Source: Anthoceros angustus (taxonomy: Eukaryota > Streptophyta > Anthocerotopsida > Anthocerotales > Anthocerotaceae). From it: a stretch of DNA of 64,000 nt. Shown here piece after piece: positions 1-11,173 of this stretch (positions are counted from its first letter, which is position 1; each line of letters begins with the position of its first letter). A program made the position numbers and the translations under genes. A model generated the notes under the pieces. That model saw nothing but the letters and a program-made list of their open reading frames with translations, had not been told where the DNA came from and searched no databases. Where the stretch lies: assembly GCA_010909165.1 (NCBI GenBank), contig MU008158.1, positions 1,947,478 through 2,011,477 of the forward strand. The letters run 5' to 3'.

Positions 1-331
1 AGCTTTACACTTGATTCTGGCGCAAGGGCACAGGATCTGTTGGGGGGGCAGTTTTTCTCGACGGGACAAATTGCTGGGCGAACACGTATCCTGGGAGGAG
101 CTCCGACTTACCTGTCTTTAAGAAGTCAAGCCTTTGGCTGGAGAGAGGCCTTCCAGCGAGGGTCTCTTGAGTCGACGATTATTTCTGGACCCTACACTCT
201 GGTGGGATAACAGGGAAGACGAGAACAATTCCCGTTCTCCTGAATTCCGGCACAAGGAATCTGACGAGGTCCTGTGGCTAAATAAGTTCAGCAAGCCAGA
301 TTGAGTGGATGCCCAGTTGGCTGCTCTGGAC

Positions 332-2563
332 ATGCAGATGGGTCGCCCTGCCCCTCCATCGAACTGGAGTTTGCGGGCTGATCCTGAGCCTCTCAGGCCT
401 GCAGGATACGAAAGGGATGTAACGGCGGAGACTGTAAGCAAGCTATGTGAACAGGGGCAGCTCAGTCAAGCTGTCGAGGCTCTGGGAGTTCTGGCGCAGA
501 CGGATAGTCTTATTCCCAAAGCTCTCTTTCGCAGTGTCCTGAAACGCTGTGTGATGACGAAGGATCTGGTTCTGGGTCGCCGTGTCCATGCTCTCACCGT
601 GACAAAGGGGTCCGAGTCGGACACGTTCCTGTGCAACCACATCCTGCGAATGTACGCCTCCCAGGCCAGATTGCAAGAAGCGATGGATGTGTTCACCGTT
701 GAAAAGGCAGATGTTTACATGTGGTCTTCCATAATCTCGGCACATGCTCAGCATGGACAAGCCAAGCAGGCCATACAACTGTATCATCAGATGCGCAGCT
801 CAAGTGTGAAGCCGGATGGCCATGTGTTTGTGGCAGCCCTACAGGCTTCTGCACGGGCAGCAGACTTGGAAACTGGGCAGCAGGTGCATGCTGATGTGTT
901 GATCAGTGGGGTTGATTGTGATTTGTTTGTTTGTAGTTCCTTGGTGGACATGTATGCCAAGTGTGGCAGCTTGGAAGATGCCCAAAGAGTGTTTGACGGA
1001 CTTCCTGAAAAGAATGTAGTGACTTGGAATGCCATGATCTCAGGATATTCTCAGAAGGGCATGGGTGAAGAAGCCCTTCGTCTTTACAGTGCTATGCAAC
1101 AAGAAGGCATCGCTGCACCCGATAGAGTTACTTTTGTGGGCCTTCTGCAGGCTTGTGCAACTCTTGGTATTCCGGCTATGGAGCAGGGTGAGGAGCTTCA
1201 CAGGCAGATTGCAAGACGAGGACTTGCCGGTGATGTGGTTGTGGGCTGCAGCCTGGTAAACATGTATGCGAAGTGTGGCAAGATAGAGGTTGCTCAGAGG
1301 GTGTTTGACAAACTCCCGCAGAAAAATGTAGTTACCTGGAATGCCATGATAGCTGGATACTCCCAGCAGGGCATGGCTAAGCAAGCTTTTGATGTTTACA
1401 GTGCTATGCAAGAGGAAGGCATAGCTGCACCTAATTCCGTCACATTTTCGACCCTCCTCCAGGCATGTGCAAGCGTCGGTACCTCAGCTTTAGAGAAGGG
1501 GAAGCATGTTCATGCACAGATTAAAGGACAAGGGGTTCATGCTGATGTGTTTGTAGCCAACAGTTTGATAAACATGTATGCTAAATGCGGCAGCATAGAG
1601 GACGCCCAACTCGTGTTTGACAAACTTGGTCAGAAAGATGTCGTAACGTGGAATGCCATAATTGCTGGATATTCCCAACAGGGCATGGGCCAGGAAGCCC
1701 TTGGTGTCTACAGTGTTATGCAACAAGAAGGAATAGCTCAACCTGATTCTGTGACCTTTGTGAGCTTGCTGCAAGCATGTGCAAGTGTGGCAGCTTTAAA
1801 CGTGGGAAGGCAGCTTCATGCTCAGATTGAAGAAACAGGGCTTCTAGCTGATGAAGTTGTATCCATCAGTTTGATTAACATGTATGCAAAGTCGGGGAGC
1901 ATGGTGAATGCACAGCAGGTGTTTGATGCATTGCCAGAAAGAGAGGTCATCGCCTGGAATGCTCTGATAGCAGGATACACGCGACAAGGAGACAGTGATG
2001 TGGTCTTCGACTTGCTTCACAAAATGAAAGTGGGTGGCATACAGCCAAATGGCGTCACATTGCTTAGTGTACTAACAGTTTGCAGTCATGCAGGTCTAGT
2101 GATCCAGGGCCGAGAGTTGTTTGACACTATGAGCAGAGACTATGGCATCACTCCCTCCGCAGAGCACTACTCATGCATGGTGGATCTCCTAAGTCGCGCA
2201 GGTCACCTTGATGAGGCACTGTTGATCGTGAGGACGATGCCTGTGCAGGCTCCTGATGCAGTTTGGCATACTCTATTGGGTGCTTGTCAGAAGTGGGGCA
2301 ACGTGGAGGTGGGACGCTGTGCTTTCGATGAAGCAGTTAAGCTAGATGAAAAAGATGCCGCAGCATATGTATCCATGTCAAACATATATACCGCGGCCCA
2401 GATGTGGGAGGAGGCAGTGGAGTTGCAGGTGAGGCGGAAACTACTCGGGGCCTGGAAGCAACCAGGCCAGAGCTGGTGGACAGACATGAACGGACTGGTG
2501 CATAGCTTTTCGGTTGGGGAGAGGAAGCGAAGCACAACTGAAACAGCTCTTTCCCAGGCGTGA
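332..2563 (+). CDS. PLS-class pentatricopeptide repeat protein with E/E+ end
   Basis: Uninterrupted frame of 743 codons from the first in-frame ATG at 332 (a stop lies in frame at 302-304). The protein is a run of PPR motifs of mixed length: the S/L-type signatures MYAKCGS and VVTWNAMI(S/A)GYSQ recur about every 100 residues, at roughly residues 208, 311, 411 and 512. The C-terminal part (about residue 620 on) is an E/E+ region containing GACQKWGNVEVG, MSNIYTAAQMWEEA and KQPGQSWW, and the protein stops without a DYW cytidine deaminase domain. PLS proteins of this kind act in organelles, reading RNA sequence for C-to-U editing; E+ members borrow a DYW domain in trans. The first residues (MQMGRPAPPSNW) are not a clear transit peptide, so targeting is unproven. 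There is no intron, as usual for the family. A broken relative lies inside the transposon at 56.8-58.8 kb. Confidence 0.93.
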   Translation: MQMGRPAPPSNWSLRADPEPLRPAGYERDVTAETVSKLCEQGQLSQAVEALGVLAQTDSLIPKALFRSVLKRCVMTKDLVLGRRVHALTVTKGSESDTFLCNHILRMYASQARLQEAMDVFTVEKADVYMWSSIISAHAQHGQAKQAIQLYHQMRSSSVKPDGHVFVAALQASARAADLETGQQVHADVLISGVDCDLFVCSSLVDMYAKCGSLEDAQRVFDGLPEKNVVTWNAMISGYSQKGMGEEALRLYSAMQQEGIAAPDRVTFVGLLQACATLGIPAMEQGEELHRQIARRGLAGDVVVGCSLVNMYAKCGKIEVAQRVFDKLPQKNVVTWNAMIAGYSQQGMAKQAFDVYSAMQEEGIAAPNSVTFSTLLQACASVGTSALEKGKHVHAQIKGQGVHADVFVANSLINMYAKCGSIEDAQLVFDKLGQKDVVTWNAIIAGYSQQGMGQEALGVYSVMQQEGIAQPDSVTFVSLLQACASVAALNVGRQLHAQIEETGLLADEVVSISLINMYAKSGSMVNAQQVFDALPEREVIAWNALIAGYTRQGDSDVVFDLLHKMKVGGIQPNGVTLLSVLTVCSHAGLVIQGRELFDTMSRDYGITPSAEHYSCMVDLLSRAGHLDEALLIVRTMPVQAPDAVWHTLLGACQKWGNVEVGRCAFDEAVKLDEKDAAAYVSMSNIYTAAQMWEEAVELQVRRKLLGAWKQPGQSWWTDMNGLVHSFSVGERKRSTTETALSQA

Positions 2564-4955
2564 AGGATAGAGCCAAGTGAGGCTGTTTAAGCAATCATCT
2601 CCTGGTGCAGCATTACACCGAATAACTTGTGATGCCATGTTGTTGGAGAAGCATTGATAGTGGAACATGCACAACTGGCTGCTCCTTGAGCATCTGGGAA
2701 GATGTCTGCGATCTGCTGTCCTTTCAGGACGATAGTCGCATCACAGAACTGCCCTTGCACGGGTTGAAAGACCCCTATTATTGGAGGCAGCTGCAACCCT
2801 TTGATGCCATATTCAAGGTGGTGATGTAGGTAGAGTCCTCTACCTCGATTCATAGCACGTCAAACAACGTTGACGAGCAAGAGCATTGCAATCGGCACGC
2901 AGATCCTGACGTCTGAAAGAGGAAACCATTCCGTTTGGGAACAATGGCGGAAGAGGCTGCTACTGGTGGCTTCAGTTGAGGACAGCCAAACTAGATCTTG
3001 GGAGATGGAATCCAGCCTCCGAGGAAGGCAAGCTGTATGCCGGCTACAGGATCCGACATTGGGAGGAGGAAATGTCGTAAGCAGATGAAGGACACCCAAT
3101 TTCCAAATGACATCGTGTCGAACAAGGGCTCTACGCGCTGTTCGAAAAATGTTTTTGGCGCCACTTTAGTTCTTTTGGGAAACTTGGAAGTGGTTGGAGC
3201 GAGTCACTGTGGTCACAAAGCCTGAAGGGCGCCATCAACGAAGAGAATTCTACTCTGAAGCCGTGGACGTCCTCTACTGGCCAAATTTGGAGAGTAAGTG
3301 CAGCTCCACCTGCATCGCCACAGTACTCACATTCCTGGACTTTTGGTGCTCCGAATGTAACGATCAAGTGTCTGTCAGGTCGATTGTCACAAAACTGGAT
3401 CCTAGAAAGCAATGCTCGTGGGATGTCGATTATGTGACACAACAGCATATGCTTACAACCCCTTTTATAGACCTCGAAAATTCCAGTTGCCCAAAATCCT
3501 AATCAGGCTCGCCAACATTCAGCTCTTGCAGTTTACAGTATCTGGGTTGGGATCATGGGAGAAGAGAATTCGAGCCCCTCGTGCCATGGCCCATGTCTTA
3601 AACCTATCAAAGATTGTCTTTAAGATAACCATTGTTCTCCATCTAAGCTTTCTGTTTAAATCATAGTTGTGCTTTACACGTCGCGATCAGCTTTCAGCAT
3701 TGAGTGGCTGGCTTTCTCTTTTCCAACCTGGAGTGGCTTGCTGCAAAATGCCAGCAAGCCTTGAGGGGTTTTTATCCCGCCGAAGTATAAGCTGCAAAAA
3801 ACTAAAGTATATGCTGCAAAAAGCCAGCAAGCTTAAGTATAAGCTAAAGTGTCCACATTGGGTAAAAGCCTTACCGAGTAAGCTTATTCATTGTCTCATC
3901 ACTTTAAGATAGGTAATCATTGAATTGTCAGTAGGATAAAGAACCACAAATGTTAAAAGCAATGACATGATTACACAATACATGGTAGTTACAACGATTT
4001 TCTATGTCTTTTTTTATATACCTACCTATGTTCTCCTATTTTTATGGAGCTTGTTCTTCCAAAATTCTTAAGTATGAGCAAACAATCTTTAAACTCTTAA
4101 ATTATTTCTATATTTCCTATTTCATCACGAGCTACATATCACTATTTTGAGCAATATGCAATGAAAGGAACGTGCACAAAACAAATTTGTGATTTGGAGA
4201 GATTTGAGCAATCTATTATGAACTAGAATAGGAGCTCATATGAAAACATGTCATAAGAAAATATAGTCATAAAGGTTCATTTGCAATCTCAAAAACATTG
4301 TTGTTGATATTCAGCTGGTACTCCTAAAACTATAGTATGGCACATGGCTTTTCTTGTTGCAAAGAATCGACAAATTAAAATTTGAGACCAAAATCATATC
4401 ATTTTGATTTTTTTTGAAAAATATATACTTAAAACTAAAAGAAGACAACGTGCACAATGACCTCACGCAAGAAATATTGGTGCACCCTAGAACAGTGGGA
4501 AGTAGTCCTTGCAGGCTTCTTTTGTAAAACAACATGAAAGATGATGAGCTAAAGCAAAATATGTTTTGTGCCGGATCATTCTTCCGGAAAAATGATTAGA
4601 TCAAAGCTCATTAAAAATAAAGTTATAGATAAATGGTACAAGTCTCCTTTGAAAACTTTATCCCTTCCATTCACCTGTTTGTTTATGTTTTGCATTGTCA
4701 TCGTCATTCCAAAATAATGAAGGTCTTTAACGTATAGGGAACACGATTTACTTTTAAGAGTGATGGAAAGAAAAGTGAAAGGTGCAAAAGCTACCATCAA
4801 TAAAGAACATGGTATTTCATTTTCTTAGCTACATATTTGAAGATACATTTTGTTTAAAGTCTCATGAAAAGAACCTCAACCTCAACAAATTGGCCAAACA
4901 ATAGTCTAGGCTATACATTTTGATATATTAGTACTTTAGAGCTAAGAGGTTCATT
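2564..4955. other. Intergenic, no gene recognised
   Basis: The first 1 kb after the PPR stop is of mixed composition and holds only short frames that resemble nothing known. From about 3,600 the DNA becomes AT-rich. A short imperfect internal repeat around CTGCAAAA and AAGTATAAGCT lies at about 3,735-3,860. I see no RNA gene here. Confidence 0.5.
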
Positions 4956-5886
4956 ATGTCACTATTCTCTATGCTTATGAATATATTTTCAACTTCAGGA
5001 GTTAAGGTAGAATCTAAAAGGCCATCTTCGAATTCTCATACCACATCCATGAAATGGGACCTAAATGGTCGTAGGGAATCTGCCAAAGCTCATTCTGCAC
5101 CAGTGTTGTCAAATGCAACAAGTACTCCTTATATTTCTTCTCAGTCAGCTAGTGTAGGTGGACTATCACCAGAAATTCAAAAAAAGATTAAAGGTTTTAT
5201 TCCTATTAATGGAAACTATAAACATCAACAGACTGTAACATATGAGAATGAACCTGTGCAACAATATGTACGGATGGAGACTATTTCTGCAGCTGAATTA
5301 TCAGATCACGTCTTAGATGATGTTGTCATGGAGTTATTAAACATGAGGGGAGTTGACATCCCAAGTTTGGATAACGAATTGGATCTCTCTACAGCAACCC
5401 CTAATCGTGGTTTTGTTGGAGAAACACAATTGAGGAAAGAGTTTTCCTTCAGGAAACCTTGTAAACCTACAAGGCATGTTCCACCGCCAATTCCAAAAAA
5501 GAGGAATTGTGAGATAAGCAAAAAGGAGTTACAAAAAAGAGAGCAGTCATGGGTTGTAAATTGGGCGGATCAAAGTATTCAAGAAGCTTCAAATAAATTT
5601 AGGAAAAAACCAGACCTTACTTTGAGAAAGCCAGTTGTAAAATGTTTCTAATTAGAGGGCAAGTAGTGGATATTGATTCTTCTTCGCTAAGGATGTAGAC
5701 AAAGCACACTTGGAACTTCAAGATATACCTATGTATGATGTCCTAGAAGAAGCTGCTGAGTTTTATTTGACTTTAGATAGCTGTGTTGCTGGTAGACATT
5801 TGATCTGTTTAGGTGGTCTTGATTCATTATTTAAAAATTGGTTGTGTTTTCTCCATCGTATTATCTCAAAAACCACGCTGAAATAG
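4956..5886 (+). CDS. Unidentified coding stretch, partial or decaying
   Basis: An AT-rich frame runs from ATG 4956 to a stop at 5649-5651. It can be continued by one intron of 55 nt (5637-5691, GT-AG, both sides in phase 0) into a second exon ending with TAG at 5884-5886. The second exon encodes an acidic stretch containing YDVLEEAAEFYLTLD. The first exon has LSDHVLDDVVMELLNM (about residues 114-129), a proline-rich VPPPIPKK and a basic helix-like KKELQKREQSWVVNWA. An AG acceptor (TTCAACTTCAG) lies at about 4,987-4,997, so the true exon may begin there and upstream exons may exist. Alternatively the frame shifts into FLIRGQVVDID and back, which would mean a pseudogene. The style recalls centriole or cilium proteins, but I cannot name a family. 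Confidence 0.4.
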
Positions 5887-6117
5887 TCGATACGATGAAT
5901 CCCTCAAAACCCTGGCAGCGTTTGCGTGATGGACATCACGCGTCCCATGTGGGGCTTTCTGGCTTAAGATGGCTCGTTTGGCCTTTCCTTGTGTTCATTT
6001 TCTGCAGCCACGCTCTACTACTTGGTGTCATGGAGCTGGTTTGGGATCCAGCAAGGTTTTGCAATTTGAGCCACAGGACAGGCTGAAGGGTGAGGAGGGA
6101 ATGGAACTAGGCATTTT

Positions 6118-7489
6118 ATGTTGGCCTGTCCATTTGCAGGCTTTCTGCGACTCAGTTGCTGTGTTCAATCTCGAACAGGAGTGAGAGCCAATGCAGAAAA
6201 GAAGGATGTGGGAAGTCTCGAGTGGATGTCGCAGGCTAACCCCTATGAAGTGCTAGGAGTTACAGAGGAATGCACTGAACAACAAATAAAAGATGCTTTC
6301 CGTGCAAGGGTATGGACAAGTTTCTTGAAGAAATGTTGGGGGCGTTATGGTTATTTATGCGTGGGCCTGTGAACGACGTGTCGCTCGTTTTCAGGTTAAA
6401 GAGTATCACCCGGATGTGTACAAGGGAGCTGATGATGCGAATGGCATCACACAACTTCTGATTCGAGCCTATGAAGTGAGTGGTGAATTCAGTTATAGCT
6501 TACATGATTCGCATGCTAGTTGTAACAAAGCATGAAAGCTTGAACATCGCTGTGAGGAAGCTAAGCGTATCGCAAATTGTGAAGCTCTCCGGGGTGATGG
6601 CTGGAGCTAATAGTGAAATGTGTGTTCCGAACGTGTTGTAGTTGCTGTCCAGCGACACATCTCGTTTGTTGCTCCTCAGAAGGTATGAAGGGATACCACT
6701 TGCCTAGTGACGTTCTTGTGATTACCTTGTTATGTGTGGAGCATAATCACGTGTCGTCCATCCACAGGAGGGATGCTGACCCTTTTGAGGAACCGGAATG
6801 TGTCGCAGAAGATGTGTTTGTGAATGAGCTAGAGTGTATTGGAAGAAGTAAATGTCCTCACTTTTCGTGTTGTGTGATGGGACAACTTTCTTGCTATCCC
6901 TCCTTGTGTCACGCATGATCCTCACACCTCGGGTCATACAAATGGCTGCAGGCTGCCCGTACTCATGCGTCCAAAGAGCCCCTGACGTGTTCACCTTAGC
7001 CACTGACACTGGTCGGGCACGTGCTGTATCTCAAGGTTTGGATCCATCCTCCTGCTGCTGTCCTAGTCTCCCATCCCCCACAACCTGTTCCATCCTCATC
7101 TGTTTGCTGTATGTGCCTCCCTCCCAGGTCAAGGTGCCGAGTACTCAGTTTACACAGCAGCAGGACAGTGCCCCAGAAACTGCATCCACTTTGTCACCCC
7201 TCTCCAGAGAAAGAGACTGGAAGAGATCCTGCAAAGGTGGGCACCGCACCTCCTGCACATGTAAATTAGCCTGGAACGCATCATGTGATACCTTGTCAAC
7301 AGTCAAGTATTAACTAAATGTGGTGTGTGATTTCTGTCCAGCAGATGCGTAGAGAATGCCAATTTCTCAGATGAAGTAGCCTTGTTGATGGAAGGACTGA
7401 TCGCCCGGGCAAGATTTGAAAATGGCAGATACCAACCACCAAAGAAGCGGCAACCAAAGTCGTCCGACAAATGGGTGGATTGGTATTAG
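6118..7489 (+). CDS. DJC82: DnaJ protein with 4Fe-4S ferredoxin-like domain (DJC82-like, plastid type)
   Basis: Exons by splice signal and phase: 6118-6309, 6395-6475, 6768-6847, 6952-7035, 7128-7236 and 7345-7489. Exon 1 starts at the first ATG after an in-frame stop and gives a short transit-like N-terminus followed by J-domain helix I (NPYEVLGV) and helix II. Exon 2 has the HPD motif (KEYHPDVY) and helix III. Later exons give DPFEEPE, FVNELECIG, a cysteine run C-x4-C-x3-C (CIGRSCPYSC), TGRARAVSQ, and QCPRNCIHFVTP with the last cluster cysteines. The end, ARARFENGRYQPPKKRQP then WVDWY, is typical of the Arabidopsis DJC82 group of chloroplast DnaJ/ferredoxin proteins. Exons 2 and 6768 do not join in phase, so at least one exon of length 3n+2 carrying J helix IV is missing from my model. 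Iron-sulfur or redox chaperone work in plastids is known only by family. Confidence 0.85.
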
Positions 7490-7815
7490 ACAATGGAGTG
7501 CCAGCCATCTCCATGCTGTTTGTACATATTTCCTAGGTATATCAAGAAGCATTCGATGCTTGCAAGCATTTGGAGGGACCCGGATTCGTCTATCATGCTG
7601 GTTTCCATCCTAGCGCTGTTGAACTAGGCTATATTTTCACTTACCGGAGGAGTTTGGTTGGACGAAGAGCAGGGATAAAGAGATCAGATTCTGTTCTAGC
7701 CCACTGTTTTTCTTCCTAATGTAAAACTTGGGTTGAACTGCTAATGCACATTGTTGTAGTCGTAAGCAAATTCACTTATTTTGCAAACAAGCATCCCTTT
7801 GAGTTTTGGTGGACA
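7490..7815. other. Short convergent intergenic region
   Basis: This is the 3' space between the DnaJ gene on the plus strand and CFAP99 on the minus strand. It must hold both 3' ends. No open frame of note and no repeat were seen. Confidence 0.5.
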
Positions 7816-10800
7816 TCACACCACTCGCAGTTTGGGATGCACCATAGCAGCTAGTATGCGTTGACGCGCACTGGCCGCTGCAGCTTTTTTATTAGAATCT
7901 TTAGCTAACTTCTCACCTTCCCTACGAGCCGTTCCCTTGGCTAACGCAAGCAATCGCATGCGCTCCACGAACACACCCTTTCCCATCAACATTTCTCGCC
8001 TCTGGAGCCATTTGGGAGAAGCGTTAGAAATATATTATCAAATAAGTAGTCTGATTTTCACAAATTTAGGTAGACTTACAGAATCTTGTTTGAGATGAAT
8101 TTCTTCTCTTCTCATCTCCTCCAAAGTTTTCTCATTTTCCTTCCACAGTTTGTACTGGAACTGAGCTTGAGCCATGGATATCTCCGATAGAAAACCATAA
8201 CCGTGGGTATAATTCCACAATGGAATTTCTTTTGGATAGTGACACGACTCCAACTCCACAGCCTATATTTATAATGTACAATCTTGAGGCTTGTTTGGTA
8301 AAAAAATAGAGAACTCAAATTAATGCAATAATATTTACCCGTAATTGTCTTATGAGGTCCTTTTTATATTGTTCATCTACGGCACGTTCAACTGCTACCT
8401 TCTCGGCATTTTCATGTGTTTCTTTCACAACCTTTTTCCACTTTTGTTTTTTTTCTGCTATTACTTGATCATGAGCTACCTATATTTTGAAAACTCCATA
8501 GGTGGTTAGTCTTTGGTGAAATTTAACGGATTATTTTTATTGTATCAATTTAATCAATAATATATAGTTTACAATTTTAAAGAGAGGAGTTGTTACCTAC
8601 CTTTATATTTGCTCTCTCCTCAATGATTTTTTCACATCTTATTTTCTGGATCATCACTTCTGTGAATTCGTCTTCAAGTTTCATAAGATCTAATTTCTTG
8701 TGTTCACGACGCACTGCTGCGGCAATTTCTCGATTCTCCTCTTCCTAAACCATGGTCTTGCATCTTTTCAACTATGTTTCACAAACATTACATTTCAAAA
8801 TAAATAAAAATATGATTGAAATTACCATAGCAAGCCTTGCGATGTTGGCATTATGTTCCGTTTCAATCACGGATGCTTTCAATAATTGGCGTGAAACAAT
8901 TTCATATTCTTCCTCCAATATTCTTTGCTCTTGCTACAATGGAAAATTAGTATAGGTTTATAATTATATATAATGTAAAAAATATCTATGCAAATATATA
9001 GATACCTGTACGTGTCTTAAAGCTGAATCATCTAACAATTCCACTCTAATAGCTTCAATTTTTGCTGCATCCTCATTTCTCTTCTTTTGAAGGACTGCAG
9101 CTTCTCTCAATAAAGCTGATGCAGTAAGGTAGATCTATGCAAAAAATGTTCACAATGAGTAAAGTTGAAAAAAACAGAATATTGGAACATCTTATTGTTG
9201 TACTATACCTCATTTGTAGGTGATGCTGGAATAATATGCTGAACGGTTGGAATATATACATTCTCCTCATGAAATTTCAATTCCGCCTGTCGTATTTTCT
9301 CATGAAATATTAAATATGTTTATCAGTAACCGATCTATTACTTTTTTTTTTCGAATAGAAGTTAAGTGACCAACTAGTGTGTAATTATGATCAAACTTAC
9401 TTCTTCTTTTATTGTTTCTAGATTTGAAGGCCGATGGAAAGCCCATAAATGGAACTGTGGATAATGCGCATAGTATTCTTCTTGCTTCCGCCGATTTTCC
9501 GAAAAGATGGTAGGTAACTCAAGTTGCTCTTTTGGTAATCCAAACCATTGAGGTGGACATCGTGTTGCTTTAAATGGTGGTGACTAGATACCAAACATCA
9601 CTATATCAATACGGAGAAATTAAAATTTTTGCATGAATTGTTTGAAATTACGAAATACATTATCTTACAAGCGGACGTGTGGGAGGTGGTGGCCGAGGTT
9701 TGATGAATGAAAAGACAAAAGGATCAGGAACAGTTGGTTTAAATCCACCTCTTCCTTCTTTGATTTCAATTCTATCACGTTGTCTGCAATTATTTCACAA
9801 GATATGTCAATACTACACAAGATATATCAATACTAGTATTAACATTTTTGAAAATAAAAATAAAATTTAGAAATAAATACAAAACTTCTACCTTTGGGTA
9901 AGTTCCATGAATTCCTGACGCCACACAAAAAGTCCATTGATAACTTGATCAATATACTGGAGTCGGCAAGAAGATGAGAACGGACTAAGTATGTGCAAAG
10001 AAAGCCTTAGTTCTCATCGTTTATAAGTTAAATAGATTTAATTATAGAAAAATTAAAATTATTGAGTGATTTAAAATTTCTGATGTGAAATGATGGTACC
10101 TCTGAGTCATAATGCTTGAGCCAATGTTCCCTAACAATTCTAACTAGACCATTTTCCTCAAAGATGAACACTAAAAAAGGAAGCATTTTTTGAGCATCTT
10201 GGCTATTCACAAATACCCTGTAATTGAATACTTGTTGAATGAGAGACTAACACATTTAACATTCCAACACATACATATATAGAGAAAATCATAGGGGGAT
10301 AGAATCAAGTCTTACGTGAAGAGTTTGAATGTAAGCTCTTCAAGCCGAACGAAAAGAAGATAGGAAAATATCCTGTATTTGCTGTGGTCTGCAAAATTCA
10401 CCTCGCCCAGCTTATTGTCAAAGAACTGTCTCTCAAACGCTTTTATGAGCGGCTCATATCTGAAACAGCCATACAGAACCTGCATGATTGTCGACAGCGC
10501 CTTTCAATTTCGCTCAGTAAAGCTGTCAATTAGGCCTGGATGGCAGGTTGGTGCCAGCTGAACTCAGCAAGCGGCTTTGGTGGTGGGACGAGGATCAAGG
10601 CAGACGACAGGGTGGAGGAAGCATACTTGTTTGAGAAAGATGATGTCATGGGGGTGCGTGACAGGATATTTGGGTAGAAAAATGTCGGCGTGAGCATCCG
10701 GGGTCTCTCCGGGGAGCTGCTCGAACTGGAAGCTCTCCAGCAGCTTCTCCGCACAGTAGACAAGTTGCCGGGCCGTGAATCTATTTTTCTTCCTGGCCTT

Positions 10801-10902
10801 AATTTTGTGCAATAATTGGTCAGTCACATGCGAGCTGGATCCTCCCACGGAAGGCGTTTCTCCGCCAGCCGCAGATGCAGCATCACTAAGAGCGTCGTCC
10901 AT
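7816..10902 (-). CDS. CFAP99: CFAP99, cilia- and flagella-associated protein
   Basis: Thirteen exons join with every phase closing: 10902-10627, 10479-10316, 10217-10100, 9956-9892, 9783-9669, 9583-9401, 9286-9209, 9134-9006, 8933-8826, 8744-8601, 8479-8339, 8262-8080 and 8001-7816, giving 629 residues. The N-terminal half has the CFAP99 order: LYGCFRYEPLIKAF, then a helical block ending in FVRLEELTFKLF, FLVFIFEENGLVRIVREHW, YIDQVINGLFVWRQEF, and then PTVPDPF with KPRPPPPTRP. The C-terminal half (about residue 320 on) is charged and coiled-coil-like (EEENREIAAAVRREHKK, QKWKKVVKETHENAEK). CFAP99 is an axonemal protein of motile cilia; in a plant it should act in sperm flagella. The family call rests on remembered motif order, not a search. 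Introns are 72-147 nt. The first and last exons are GC-rich and the interior is AT-rich. Confidence 0.82.
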
Positions 10903-10909
10903 AGTGTCC

Positions 10910-11173
10910 TCACTGTCCTAGTTTACATGTGTGCACCAGATAGGGTTTGCAAAAAGCGCAGGACCATCCACGCATTCCTTCCAACATGAAATGTGCGTCA
11001 CCAATTCCCAGAATGTCGTGGCAGCTCGGAGCCCTCATCTGAATCAGGAGAGGACGCTCATATCTTAACTCCCATGCATCGGGACGAACCTGCTTCACGC
11101 AATGCCGGCTCTCATCAAAGAAAAGGCAGGCCTCCTCATCAGTAAGACTTGCCATCGCAGATCCAGACCGCAA
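10910..11173 (-). CDS. Small unidentified frame upstream of CFAP99
   Basis: An 87-codon frame, or 81 codons from the ATG at 11155, ends 7 nt before the CFAP99 start and is out of frame with it. It reads MASLTDEEACLFFDES at the start and has scattered cysteines. Upstream on the same strand, from about 11257, another short frame starts MVALDFYFVLFCYLF. These may be exons of an unrecognised gene, or upstream frames in a CFAP99 leader. No family recognised. Confidence 0.22.
   Translation of the reverse strand: MRSGSAMASLTDEEACLFFDESRHCVKQVRPDAWELRYERPLLIQMRAPSCHDILGIGDAHFMLEGMRGWSCAFCKPYLVHTCKLGQ

Noticed and set aside
118-441. Minus-strand frame at the PPR start
   Set aside because: Antisense to the PPR leader and start. 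Its likeness to a frame at 56,624-56,914 reflects DNA homology of the captured PPR leader, not a gene.
6838-6960. Broken ferredoxin cysteine motif in the DnaJ gene (C-x4-C-x3-C instead of C-x2-C-x2-C)
   Set aside because: At first taken as a defect, but this spacing is as I recall it in the DJC82 group, so it looks normal for the family.
9986-10005. Upstream acceptor for CFAP99 exon 4 (after CATACTTAG)
   Set aside because: Wrong phase after exon 3; the acceptor after GACTCCAG at 9957 closes the frame and has the better pyrimidine tract.
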